From JBKHXF01 sp046566145 (GTDB lineage Bacteria; Actinomycetota; Nitriliruptoria; Nitriliruptorales; Nitriliruptoraceae): 64,000 bases of DNA. Both the position numbers and the translations under genes were made by a program. Shown here in pieces: positions 55,647-64,000 of the stretch. The notes beneath the pieces are model-generated. The model ran no database searches. It saw nothing but the letters and a program-made list of their open reading frames with translations, and was not told where the DNA came from. The stretch spans positions 1-64,000 of the forward strand of contig JBKHXF010000019.1 of the NCBI GenBank assembly GCA_046566145.1, in the 5' to 3' direction. Position 1 is the stretch's first letter. Each line of letters opens with the position of its first letter.

Positions 55647-56786
55647 GTGGCGGGACCCCTCGAGGGCGTGAAGGTGGTGGAGCTCGCCGGGCTCGGCCCG
55701 GCCCCGTTCGCCGCGATGGTGCTGGCCGACCTGGGCGCCGACGTGCTGCGGGTCGAGCGCGCCGGCGGCCGCGGTCTCGACCTGACCGGCGGCGTGGCGG
55801 TCCCGCTCGACCGGGGCCGCCGCCGCGTGGCGGTCGACCTGAAGCACCCCGACGGGGCCGAGGCGGTCCTCACGATCGTCGAGTCGGCCGACGTGCTGCT
55901 GGAGGGGTTCCGGCCGGGCGTGCTGGAGCGGCTCGGGCTCGGTCCCGAGGTGCTGCTCGCCCGCAACCCCGGCCTCGTGGTGGGGCGCATGACCGGGTGG
56001 GGCCAGGACGGCCCGCTGGCGGACCGTGCCGGGCACGACATCGACTACATCGCGGTCGCCGGCGCGCTCGCGCACTGCGCCCGCCACGCCGAGGCGCCCG
56101 TCCCGCCGATGAACCTCGTGGGCGACTTCGGTGGCGGCGGGATGCTGCTGGTCTCCGGGGTCCTCGCGGCGCTCGTGGCCCGCGGCCGCACGGGGCAGGG
56201 CCAGGTCGTCGACGCGGCGATGGTCGACGGCACCGCCCTGCTCATGGCCATGCAGCACGGCTTCCTCGCCGCCGGCGTGTGGGACCCGACCCCGGGCGTG
56301 AACCTCCTGGACACCGGCGCGCCGTTCTACGACGTGTACGGCACGCGCGACGGCGGCCACGTCGCGGTCGGCGCGCTGGAGCCGCAGTTCTTCGCGGAGC
56401 TCGTGGCCACGCTCGGCCTGGGCGAGGACGTCGACGTCGCGCGCCAGTACGACCGCAGCACCTGGGTCGAGATGCGCAGCCGGTTCTCGGCGACCTTCGC
56501 CGAGCGGACCCGTGACGAGTGGGCGGAGGTGTTCGCGGGCACCGACGCGTGCGTCGCCCCGGTCCTGCGGATGGACGAGGCACCCACCCACCCGCACCTC
56601 GTCGCGCGGGGCACGTTCGTCGAGGTCGACGGCGTCGTGCAGCCGGCACCGGCACCGCGCTTCTCCGGCACCCCGACGACCGTGCCCAGTCCGCCGACGT
56701 CCGCCGGCGCCGAGGCGGAGCTCGCCGGGTTCGGCCTCGACGCCGACACCGTCGCCGAGCTCGTCGCGGGCGGTGCCCTGGGCTGA
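55647..56786 (+). CDS. CaiB/BaiF CoA-transferase family, alpha-methylacyl-CoA racemase-like
   Basis: A 379-residue family III CoA-transferase. The active-site His is H130 in RAGHDIDYIAVAG and Asp D160 in LVGDFGGGG, as in alpha-methylacyl-CoA racemase. It would epimerise 2-methylacyl-CoA in branched-chain lipid breakdown. GTG 55647. It is followed by a gene remnant. Confidence 0.92.
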   Translation: MAGPLEGVKVVELAGLGPAPFAAMVLADLGADVLRVERAGGRGLDLTGGVAVPLDRGRRRVAVDLKHPDGAEAVLTIVESADVLLEGFRPGVLERLGLGPEVLLARNPGLVVGRMTGWGQDGPLADRAGHDIDYIAVAGALAHCARHAEAPVPPMNLVGDFGGGGMLLVSGVLAALVARGRTGQGQVVDAAMVDGTALLMAMQHGFLAAGVWDPTPGVNLLDTGAPFYDVYGTRDGGHVAVGALEPQFFAELVATLGLGEDVDVARQYDRSTWVEMRSRFSATFAERTRDEWAEVFAGTDACVAPVLRMDEAPTHPHLVARGTFVEVDGVVQPAPAPRFSGTPTTVPSPPTSAGAEAELAGFGLDADTVAELVAGGALG

Positions 56787-56792
56787 GGTCTC

Positions 56793-56927
56793 CGGTCCGG
56801 CGACGCCGGCCGCGCTCGTGGCCCGCGCCGACCCTGACGGATGCAGCCGGCGGCCGGGTTCGCGGCCGTCGAGGTGCTGCCGATCGAGGACTTCGGGTTC
56901 TGGCGCTTCTACCGCCTGGTCCCGTGA
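56793..56927 (+). pseudogene. C-terminal remnant of a class I SAM-dependent methyltransferase
   Basis: One frame reads PAALVARADPDG (to about 56842) and the next frame reads AGFAAVEVLPIEDF, then GFWRFYRLVP, and TGA at 56925-56927. The IED-FW-RFYRL ending is typical of the C-terminus of many actinobacterial methyltransferases. A frameshift near 56842 separates the two. There is no upstream SAM-binding domain. Minimal ORF from ATG 56841. Confidence 0.4.
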
Positions 56928-56954
56928 GTCCACGTCGACGCCCAGGCCGCGTGC

Positions 56955-57647
56955 CTAGTCGGTGACCATCTCCGGCGGGAGGAACGACACGTCGGAGAAG
57001 TGCTGCAGCGACCAGATCCACCCGCTGGAGATCCGGGTGGTGCGCAGCACCGACACGGCCGCGTGGTTGGAGGAGAAGCGCTCCCACTCCCACGGGGTCG
57101 GGTCGATGCCGAGCAGGTGCGACACGATCACCGACGTGGTGCCGGCGTGCGTCACGAACGCGAACCGACGGACGTCCTCGGCGTCGGCGAGCTGCCAGAC
57201 GTGCTGGGGGTCGGACGGGTCGCGCTCGGCGCCACGCTCGGCCAGCAGCGCCTCGACGTGGCCGGTGACGCGCTCGTGGAAGTCGCCGAAGGGCTCTCCG
57301 CCGCCGGGCAGGCCGGCCCACCACTCCTCGCGTGGCCGCCAGCGCATGCCCGCGAAGCGTTCGCGCACGGCGTCGACCGGCGAGCCGTCGAGGTCGGGCG
57401 GGAGGCGCAGCTCGAACAGGGGCTCGTGCACGGCCGGCTCGAGGCCGAGCCGCTCGGCGACGGGCGCGGCGGTCTCGCGGGACCGCACGGCGCTCGACAC
57501 GTGCAGCTCCGCGATCTCGGTGCCGGCGAGGTGCGTCGCGAGGGCGGCGGCCTGCGCGTGGCCGAGCTCGGTGAGGCCGGGGTCGTTGAACGCGACCCCG
57601 TCGGTGACCCAGGCGGGCTGGGCGTGGCGGATCAGCAGCAGCTCCAT
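56955..57647 (-). CDS. Histidine phosphatase family protein
   Basis: A 230-residue phosphoglycerate-mutase-like phosphatase. The catalytic His is in LLIRHAQPAW (R7-H8), with SRETAAP and FVTHAG near the C-terminus. The substrate is unknown. ATG 57647; TAGCGT ends 8 bases before it, so the mRNA may be nearly leaderless. TAG stop. Confidence 0.9.
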   Translation of the reverse strand: MELLLIRHAQPAWVTDGVAFNDPGLTELGHAQAAALATHLAGTEIAELHVSSAVRSRETAAPVAERLGLEPAVHEPLFELRLPPDLDGSPVDAVRERFAGMRWRPREEWWAGLPGGGEPFGDFHERVTGHVEALLAERGAERDPSDPQHVWQLADAEDVRRFAFVTHAGTTSVIVSHLLGIDPTPWEWERFSSNHAAVSVLRTTRISSGWIWSLQHFSDVSFLPPEMVTD

Positions 57648-57709
57648 GCCCCCGACGCTACCCGCCACCTGCGACCTCTCGGCCTGCACGGCCGCGGCGG
57701 GCGCCGGGG

Positions 57710-59281
57710 TCAGCGGGGGGCGAGGTCGACCAGCACCGAGGTGAGGGCGACGACGACACCGAGCCCGACCAGCTCGAGCAGGACGGTGCGGGCGAGGGTG
57801 CGGACCGCGCCGGCCGTGTCGTCCGGTCTGGCGACGGCGTCGTCGCCGGTGGCCACCTCGGCCGCGGCGAGGACGTCGGTGGCACCGCCGGCCGGGGTCG
57901 GGGCGAGCGCGGCGGTGACGCGGGGGACGAGCCGGCGGTGGTTGTAGGCGCCGACCGCGACGACCCCGAGCGCGGCGGCGGTCTTGGCGGCGAGCGTCCG
58001 GCCGTAGGGGTCGGCGAGGGGGTCGGTGAACAGCGTCGGGCCGGCGATCGCCAGGCCCAGCGCGACGCCGGACACGACGAGGGCTCCGACCGCCACGGAG
58101 GCGACGCGGGAGAACCCGGCGACCGCCTGGGCGAGGGCGACGGGCCGGGCGCGGCCGAGGACCCGGAGCCGGACCGCGAGCACGACGAGCCCGCCGAGCC
58201 AGGCGGCCCCGGCGAGGAGGTGCACGGCGTCCGTGCCGGAGGCGAGCAGGCCCTCGGTGCGGGAGTGGCCCGAGAGGGCGAGGGTGAGGGCGGCGCCGAC
58301 CGCGAGCACGGTGGCGGCGGGTCGGGCCCGGCGGGCGGCGTCGCCGCGGACGGCGAGCAGCGCAAGGAGGGCGCAGAGCAGCCCGACGCGGACGAGGCCG
58401 GCCGTGCCCGCGGGGGTGGTCAGCAGCAGCCCGAGGGACGAGGCGCGCATGCCGGAGGCGGGGCCGGCGCCGACGAGGACGGCCGCGGCGGCCGGGGCGG
58501 TGGCCACCGTGGCGAGCAGCGCGAGGAGGGCGGCGGGGACGGCGACCCGACGGGCGACGCCGCCGGCGTCGCGGGCCGCCGTGGGCCCGGCGAGGGCCGC
58601 GCCGGCGAGGACGAGCAGGCCGAGGACGGTGAACCCGGTGCCGACGGCGCGCCACCGCACGATGGTCGGGTCGAGGTCGTCCGCGGCGCGGAGCGGGGCG
58701 AGGCCGGCGGTGCCCCGGGGTGCGGCCGAGCCGAGGGGTGTGGCCGAGCCGAGGGGTGCGGATGGAGCCATGGCGCCGTGCGTGGTGTGCGAGCCGGTGG
58801 CGCCGGCGGGGGGCGTCGCGGGCGTGCTGGCACCGCCGGCGGGCGGGTCGAGCAGCCCGCGGACGGTGAAGGCGACCTCGCCCGTGATCGGGTGGCCGTC
58901 GGCAGCCACGACCCGCCACGCGGCGAGGTACTCGCCGAACGGGAGGCGGGGCAGGTCCACGTGGAGCGCGGTGCCCTCCACCCGGACCGTCACCGGCACG
59001 GTGCCGCCGGCGGCGTCCGTGACGCGGATGCCCTCCTCGACGGCGGTGATCGACCCGGAGAACTCGACGCGCACCTCCGGGGGCGGGAGGGTCGTGGCAC
59101 CGGAGACCGGCTCGGTGGCCACCACGTCGGTGTGCGCGGCCGCCGGCGCGGCGAGGAGCACGCCGAGGCCGAGCACCAGACCGAGCACCCGGACGAGGAG
59201 CGTGGGGACGGACGGGTGACGGCCACCGTCCGGGCCAGGCCGGCGGTCGGCCGGCGAGGAGCGGGGGGGCGGCGTGGTCAC
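57710..59281 (-). CDS. Copper resistance CopC-CopD fusion protein
   Basis: A 523-residue protein. An exported CopC domain (signal peptide, then HTDVVATEPVSGA and LADGHPITGEVAFTV) is joined by a Pro/Ala/Gly linker to a CopD domain of about eight helices (RWRAVGTGFTVLGLLVLAGAAL...). CopC binds copper in the periplasm and CopD imports it. The CopC Met-rich loop is weak, so affinity may be low. GTG 59281. A divergent secreted protease is next door. Confidence 0.92.
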   Translation of the reverse strand: MTTPPPRSSPADRRPGPDGGRHPSVPTLLVRVLGLVLGLGVLLAAPAAAHTDVVATEPVSGATTLPPPEVRVEFSGSITAVEEGIRVTDAAGGTVPVTVRVEGTALHVDLPRLPFGEYLAAWRVVAADGHPITGEVAFTVRGLLDPPAGGASTPATPPAGATGSHTTHGAMAPSAPLGSATPLGSAAPRGTAGLAPLRAADDLDPTIVRWRAVGTGFTVLGLLVLAGAALAGPTAARDAGGVARRVAVPAALLALLATVATAPAAAAVLVGAGPASGMRASSLGLLLTTPAGTAGLVRVGLLCALLALLAVRGDAARRARPAATVLAVGAALTLALSGHSRTEGLLASGTDAVHLLAGAAWLGGLVVLAVRLRVLGRARPVALAQAVAGFSRVASVAVGALVVSGVALGLAIAGPTLFTDPLADPYGRTLAAKTAAALGVVAVGAYNHRRLVPRVTAALAPTPAGGATDVLAAAEVATGDDAVARPDDTAGAVRTLARTVLLELVGLGVVVALTSVLVDLAPR

Positions 59282-59574
59282 GGGGCGTCCGGACGTGGGC
59301 GGGGCGGGCCGGCGTGGGGTGCGTGTGCGAGAGGCGGCGCGACGGTGCCGGCGCTCACCCGACGCGTGCCGGGTGTTCGCGGCCGACGCCCGGTCGGCGT
59401 GCCCGACTCGTCTCCTGCGTCCGACCACCGTTCGGGTCACGCGGTGCGACCGGTCGGTCACGGTCCGTCGGCGGGACAGGTGTCCCATGCCGTGCGGCCG
59501 GTGCCCGTCGCAGACTCGGACCCACGGTCGGCCGTCCCGACCGGGTCGGAGGGGATGGGCGAGAGGCAGCGGCC

Positions 59575-61473
59575 GTGCGGACACCGTGGAGCGTCGTGGT
59601 CGTCTCCGCCGTGACCGCGGCGGCGCTCCTCTCGCCCGTCTCCGCCTCCGCCGTGTCCGCGCCGGCGGACGGCGCCCCCATGGACGCGGCCCTCGTCGCG
59701 GCGCTGGCGGCGGCCTCCCCGACCGACGAGCTGACGGTCGTCGCGAGCACCGGGGTCGCGGCCCCGTCGTCGTCGCTCGTCACCACGCTCCGTCACGCCG
59801 GCCTCGACGCCGTGCCGTACCGCCACCTGCCCGCGGTGGCGCTGCGCGGCACGCCCGCCGAGCTGTCCGTCGCCGCCACGACGGCCGGCGTGACGGGGCT
59901 GTGGTGGAACGCGCCGCTGGAGGCGACGCTGGCGCAGTCCCGGACGGTCGTCGGGGCGGAGCAGGTCCAGACCTCGCCGGAGCTCGGCTTCGACGGGGCC
60001 GGTGTCGCGATCGCGGTCCTCGACTCCGGGATCGAGGCGACCCACGCCGACCTCGCGTACCCGACCAAGACGATCCAGAACGTCAAGCTGCTCGGCAACC
60101 AGCACGTCTTCCGGGACCTCACCTTCACCGTCGAGGACGTGCCGAACACCGACACGACGACCGGGCACGGCACCCACGTCGCCGGCATCGCCGCCGGGGA
60201 CGGGACCCGCTCCGACGGGCTGCACCGGGGGGTCGCGTCGGGCGCGTCCCTGGTGGGCCTCGGCGCCGCGGACGGCGTCGAGATGCTGACCGCGCTCGCC
60301 GGATACGACTGGCTGCTCGCCAACCACGCCCGGTACGGCATCCGGGTCCTCAACAACTCGTGGGCCGACGGGGGCATCACCTACGACCCGGCCCACCCCC
60401 TCAACGTCGCGTCGCGTCGCGCTGCCGACGCGGGGATCGTCGTCGTCTTCGCCGCCGGCAACGGCGGCAAGGGCGGGGACACCTTCAACCGCTACGCGTT
60501 CCCCGACTGGGTGCTGTCGGTCGGGGCCGTGGACAAGCTCGGTCGCCCCGCCGACTACTCGTCGCGCGGGACGGCCGCCCACCACGCGGACGTCGTCGCC
60601 CCCGGCACGTTCATCGCCTCGACGATGGCGACCACCGGGGTCGTCGGCGTCCCGAACCAGACGCCGTTCGACCTGACCGAGCCGACCCGGCCGCGCGTGC
60701 TGGCCCCGCAGCACGTGCCGTTCTACACGGTCAAGGTCGGCACCTCGATGGCGGCCCCCCACGTCGCCGGCATCGCGGCGCTGGTCCTCGAGGCGAACCC
60801 GTCGCTGACCGCCGCCGAGGTCCGTGACGTCATCCGCTCCTCGGCCCGGCCCGTCGCCGGCTGCCCGGTCGTCGACTGCGGCGCCGGGCTGGTCGACGCC
60901 GTCGGCGCGGTCCGCCGGGCGCTGGCCCTGCGGGCCGTCGCGCCCGTCGCGACCCTCACCGCCTCGCCCGCGTCGGGCGCCGCGCCGCTCACCACCACCC
61001 TCGACGCGTCCGGCTCCACCGACGCCGACGGCACCGTGGTCGCGTGGCGCTGGGACCTCGACGGGGACGGCACCGTGGACGCCACCACCGCGTCGCCGAC
61101 GCTGGCGCACAGCTACGCCGCCGGCGTCTGGCACCCGTCCGTGGTGGCCGTGGACGACGACGGCCTGGTGTCCGCGCCGGCGGTGGCGACCCTGCGGGCG
61201 TCCGACCCGCCGGTGGCGTCCGCCTCGGCCCCGCGGCACGCCCGCAGCGGCGTCGCCGTCACCTTCGACGCGTCGGCGTCCCACGACCCGGACGGCACGG
61301 TCGTGTCCTACACCTTCCGGTTCGGGGACGGCACCGAGGTGACCACCTCGAGCCCGACGGTGACGCACACGTACGCGAGCGCTCGGCCGGTGTGGCTCGG
61401 CTGGTCGGTCGTGGTCACCGACGACGCGGGTCTGTCGGACGGCGTCACCGGCGCCATCAGGGTCACCCCCTGA
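59575..61473 (+). CDS. Subtilase family secreted protease with two PKD domains
   Basis: A 632-residue exported subtilisin. The signal peptide is residues 1-27, then a propeptide. The catalytic triad is D150 (AVLDSGIEATH), H198 (GHGTHVAG) and S391 (GTSMAAPH), with N in AAGNGG. Two PKD modules follow (about residues 465-545 and 550-630), useful for surface or matrix binding. GTG 59575 with GAGAGG about 10 bases upstream. Its last 11 bases overlap the convergent ferrochelatase stop. Confidence 0.93.
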   Translation: MRTPWSVVVVSAVTAAALLSPVSASAVSAPADGAPMDAALVAALAAASPTDELTVVASTGVAAPSSSLVTTLRHAGLDAVPYRHLPAVALRGTPAELSVAATTAGVTGLWWNAPLEATLAQSRTVVGAEQVQTSPELGFDGAGVAIAVLDSGIEATHADLAYPTKTIQNVKLLGNQHVFRDLTFTVEDVPNTDTTTGHGTHVAGIAAGDGTRSDGLHRGVASGASLVGLGAADGVEMLTALAGYDWLLANHARYGIRVLNNSWADGGITYDPAHPLNVASRRAADAGIVVVFAAGNGGKGGDTFNRYAFPDWVLSVGAVDKLGRPADYSSRGTAAHHADVVAPGTFIASTMATTGVVGVPNQTPFDLTEPTRPRVLAPQHVPFYTVKVGTSMAAPHVAGIAALVLEANPSLTAAEVRDVIRSSARPVAGCPVVDCGAGLVDAVGAVRRALALRAVAPVATLTASPASGAAPLTTTLDASGSTDADGTVVAWRWDLDGDGTVDATTASPTLAHSYAAGVWHPSVVAVDDDGLVSAPAVATLRASDPPVASASAPRHARSGVAVTFDASASHDPDGTVVSYTFRFGDGTEVTTSSPTVTHTYASARPVWLGWSVVVTDDAGLSDGVTGAIRVTP

Positions 61474-62533
61474 CGGGACGCTGGCGCGCCGGCGCGTCGG
61501 AGATGGCGGGCCGACGCTCCTGGTCGGGGGAGAGGCAGCAGTCGAGGGGGCAGAGGTCGGACTTCGGTCCCCGGACCCCGAGGGCCTGGCGGGGTGCGTC
61601 GGCGATCCGCTCCTCGAGCAGGTCGACGAGCCCGGCCACGAAGCGCGGGTGCACCCCGACGGTGGCGGCCCGGGCGAACCCGATGTCGAGGCGCTCGGCG
61701 GTCGCCTTCGCCTCGACGTCGAGGTCGTAGACGACCTCCATGTGGTCCGACACGAAGCCGATCGGGACCACCACGACCGCCGGGACGCCGCCCTCGGCGA
61801 GCTGCTCCATCCGGTCGTTCACGTCGGGCTCGAGCCACGGGACGAACTCCGGGCCCGAGCGTGAGTTGTAGACGAGCTCCCAGCGGTTGGTGACGCCGCG
61901 CGCGGCGAGGCCCTCGGTCACGAGCCGGCAGGCCTCGTAGGTCTGGACCTCGTAGTCGCAGTGCCGCGACATCGTGTGGGGGATCGAGTGGGTCGTGTAG
62001 ACGACCACGGCCTCGTCGCGGACGTCGTGGTCGAGCTCGGCCAGCGCCGCGGCCACCAGCTCGACGTTGGGCTCCACGAACCCCGGGTGGTTGTAGTAGA
62101 CGCGGACCTTGTCGACCTCGGGGGCACCCTCGCCGACCTCGGTGCGCGCCGCCTCGACGTCCTCGCGGTACTGCCGGCACCCGGAGTACGACGAGTAGGC
62201 GCTGGTCACGAGCCCGAGCGCGCGGGTGACGCCGGCGTCGCGCATCTCGGCGAGCGTGTCGGCGAGGAACGGGTGCCAGTTGCGGTTGCCCCAGTAGACG
62301 GGCAGGTCGTGCCCCCGGGCGGTCAGCTCCGCCTCCAGCGCGGCCGTGAGCGCCCGGCACTGGTCGTTGATGGGGGAGCGTCCGCCGAACAGGTGGTAGT
62401 GCTGGCTGACCTCCTCGAGTCGCTCCCGCGGGATGCCCCGGCCGGCGGTGACGTTCTCCATGAACGGGATGACGTCGTCGGGTGCCTCCGGGCCGCCGAA
62501 GGAGACGAGGAGGATGGCGTCGTAGCCGGACAC
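61463..62533 (-). CDS. cpfC: Ferrochelatase (coproporphyrin III type, iron-sulfur actinobacterial form)
   Basis: A 356-residue enzyme inserting iron into a porphyrin. LLVSFGGPEAPDDVIPFMEN, the active-site His in YTTHSIP and the C-terminal Cys cluster CPLDCC are characteristic. The cluster, with one more internal Cys (GCRQYR), would hold the [2Fe-2S] cluster of actinobacterial coproheme synthases. GTG 62533 has CCAGGAG upstream. Divergent from the PIG-L gene. Confidence 0.93.
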   Translation of the reverse strand: MSGYDAILLVSFGGPEAPDDVIPFMENVTAGRGIPRERLEEVSQHYHLFGGRSPINDQCRALTAALEAELTARGHDLPVYWGNRNWHPFLADTLAEMRDAGVTRALGLVTSAYSSYSGCRQYREDVEAARTEVGEGAPEVDKVRVYYNHPGFVEPNVELVAAALAELDHDVRDEAVVVYTTHSIPHTMSRHCDYEVQTYEACRLVTEGLAARGVTNRWELVYNSRSGPEFVPWLEPDVNDRMEQLAEGGVPAVVVVPIGFVSDHMEVVYDLDVEAKATAERLDIGFARAATVGVHPRFVAGLVDLLEERIADAPRQALGVRGPKSDLCPLDCCLSPDQERRPAISDAPARQRPVRG

Positions 62534-62680
62534 GTCGGGGGCTCCTGGTGGGGGTCGTCGGTGCCGGGCACCGGGCGGTCGGGCATCGTGGCAGGTCCGG
62601 AGCCGGCGCGGGGGGTGGACGGCCCGGCGACGGTACGGTCCGACGCCGGCGACCCGACCCGTCACGTCCCGGAGGCCCCC

Positions 62681-63397
62681 GTGCTCGCGTTCGACGACAT
62701 CCGTCGCGTGCTGGTCGTGACGGCGCACCCCGACGACGTCGACTTCGGCGCCGGCGGCACCGTGGCCCTGCTGACCGAGGCCGGCGCCGAGGTCGCGTAC
62801 TGCATCGCGACCGACGGGGACGCCGGCGGCTTCGACCCGGCGGTCCCGCGCCGCGACATCCCGGGCATCCGCCGGGCCGAGCAGACCGCCGCCGGCGCGG
62901 TCCTCGGCGTCACCGACCTCACGTTCCTCGGGTTCCGCGACGGGCAGCTCACCGCGTCGCTCGACCTGCGGCGCGACATCGCCCGGCAGATCCGCCGGGT
63001 CCGGCCCGACGTGGTGATCTGCATGTCGCCGGTGCGCAACTTCGACCGGGTCGGGATCTCCCACCCCGACCACCTCGCCGCCGGCGAGGCCGCGATGTGC
63101 GCCGTCTACCCCGACGCGCGCAACGAGTTCGCGTTCACCGAGCTGATGGACGAGGGGCTGGTTCCCCACGTCACGGCCGAGACGTGGATCATGGGCCACC
63201 CGGAGCCGGACCTGCACGTCGACATCACCGACGTGCTCGACCGCAAGCTCGCGGCCATCGAGGCCCACGACAGCCAGGTCACCGACGTCGAGGGCATGCG
63301 AGCGCGGGTGCGCGAGTGGGTCACGACGACGGCCGCCGGCGCGGGCCTGCCCGACGGGCGCGCCGCCGAGTCGTTCCGGCGCATGCCGACGGCCTGA
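62681..63397 (+). CDS. PIG-L family deacetylase (LmbE-like)
   Basis: A 238-residue zinc deacetylase. VVTAHPDDVDFGAGGT and the later SHPDHLAAG are the metal motifs. Members include the mycothiol enzymes MshB and Mca, and the length and AHPDD-D style allow such a role, but it is not proved. GTG 62681, after GGAGG at 62671-62675; TACGGT at 62633-62638 is a likely -10. Confidence 0.9.
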   Translation: MLAFDDIRRVLVVTAHPDDVDFGAGGTVALLTEAGAEVAYCIATDGDAGGFDPAVPRRDIPGIRRAEQTAAGAVLGVTDLTFLGFRDGQLTASLDLRRDIARQIRRVRPDVVICMSPVRNFDRVGISHPDHLAAGEAAMCAVYPDARNEFAFTELMDEGLVPHVTAETWIMGHPEPDLHVDITDVLDRKLAAIEAHDSQVTDVEGMRARVREWVTTTAAGAGLPDGRAAESFRRMPTA

Positions 63398-63406
63398 GCC
63401 CTGCGG

Positions 63407-64000
63407 TCAGCCGCGCGGGGCGGCCGCCGGCTCGTCGGCGACCTTCTGCCGCTGGGCCAGCGTCACCCCGACGAGGATGAGGGCGGCGCCGAGCAGCACG
63501 TTCGGCCCGAGCCGCTCGCCGAGGAACAGCCAGCCCGCGGCCACGCCCACGACCGGGATCACGTGGGTGACCATCGTCGTGGACGTCGGGCCCACCCGCT
63601 CGATGAGCAGGTAGAAGAGAAGGAACGCGATCCCGGTCCCGAAGACACCGAGCGCGAGCAGCGACCCGATCGCGCCGGCGGAGAGCTCGCCCACCTGCGG
63701 GGTCGGCCCGAGCACGGCCGCGACCGGCAGCGTGACCGCGCAGGCGAGCAGCACCTGCCCGGCCGCGACGGAGAGCGCCGGGAGCTGGTCGGAGACGTAC
63801 CGCTTCGCGTAGACGGCCGTCGAGCCGTACAGCAGCGTCGCGGCGGCCACGACGAGCACGGCGGCGGTGCGCTCCGGTGCGCCGACCTCGCCGGCGACCA
63901 CGACGGCCGTGCCCGCCAGCCCGGCGAGCAGCCCGACGACGCGGCGAACGCTGAGCCGCTCGACCCCGACGGCCGCCGCGACGACGAGCGTGGACATCGG
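63407..64000 (-). CDS. EamA (DMT) family transporter, 5'-truncated by the window end
   Basis: The C-terminal 198 residues of a drug/metabolite transporter. The visible part has about six helices, and the second EamA repeat (VAAATLLYGSTAVYAKRYVSDQLPALS, GPTSTTMVTHVIPVVGVAAGWLFLGERL). The first repeat starts upstream beyond 64000; the ATG at 63997 is probably internal. Confidence 0.9.
   Translation of the reverse strand, partial: PMSTLVVAAAVGVERLSVRRVVGLLAGLAGTAVVVAGEVGAPERTAAVLVVAAATLLYGSTAVYAKRYVSDQLPALSVAAGQVLLACAVTLPVAAVLGPTPQVGELSAGAIGSLLALGVFGTGIAFLLFYLLIERVGPTSTTMVTHVIPVVGVAAGWLFLGERLGPNVLLGAALILVGVTLAQRQKVADEPAAAPRG

Overview
The window is a very GC-rich chromosomal segment (many GTG starts, mostly TGA stops) from an actinobacterium. 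The evidence is an actinobacterial-style rrn operon with boxA-like CCTTGAGAACTNCAnAGCG leaders, the gene order tlyA / NAD kinase / recN / pyrG, a GuaB1-type IMPDH-like protein, a wax-ester/diacylglycerol acyltransferase and a ferrochelatase with a Cys-rich C-terminus. A deep-branching lineage such as Nitriliruptoria is plausible from the 16S sequence, but that placement is inference. I see no insertion sequence, phage module, CRISPR array or tRNA gene.

Layout. 1-507: a near-perfect palindrome touching the left edge of the window, and a small two-helix membrane protein. 508-6460: a complete rrn operon (tandem promoters, boxA-like leaders, 16S, tRNA-less spacer, 23S, 5S, terminator) with both long processing stems recognisable. 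6540-19387: a TPR protein, an MBL-fold hydrolase, an aspartoacylase-like/retropepsin-like pair, a rhomboid protease, an SCP2-like protein, a RibD-C-type reductase, a phasin/histone-like protein, and then the housekeeping run small ORF-tlyA-nadK-recN-M23-like-pyrG. 19606-30494: a secreted CHRD protein, a Nudix hydrolase, a leftward lipid and nucleotide group (PLD, PlsC, SDR, SurE, YceH), a large lipoprotein, an ABC exporter and an aldo/keto reductase. 30562-36973: guaB1, a GH13 hydrolase, a VOC protein, a holin-4-like membrane protein and a short operon of a SelW-like (Rdx) gene with an in-frame UGA plus a GAF-PAS histidine kinase. 37011-41046: two paralogous secreted trypsin-like proteases, an M20 peptidase and two tiny secreted proteins. 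41050-56927: two ECF sigma factors (one with a membrane-anchored tail), WS/DGAT, SppA, a fatty-acid desaturase, GNAT, Maf, LCP, enoyl-CoA hydratase, a response regulator, an Ig-like surface protein, a class V aminotransferase, a CoA racemase-like enzyme and gene remnants. 56955-64000: a histidine phosphatase, CopC-CopD, a subtilase with PKD domains, ferrochelatase, a PIG-L deacetylase and a truncated EamA transporter.

The most notable observation is the gene at 34693-34962, which an ordinary ORF caller would miss. It reads as an Rdx/SelW-family protein whose CxxC motif is encoded as Cys-Val-Pro-UGA. The UGA is followed after 16 nt by a hairpin with apical loop GGUCU, the same loop as the E. 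coli fdhF SECIS. It is therefore a strong selenoprotein candidate, lying directly upstream of a sensor kinase and downstream of a pair of interleaved inverted repeats. Other oddities include remnants of a LMW protein tyrosine phosphatase and a methyltransferase, a tlyA gene lacking an ordinary start codon, and TAG stop codons that overlap -10-like hexamers.
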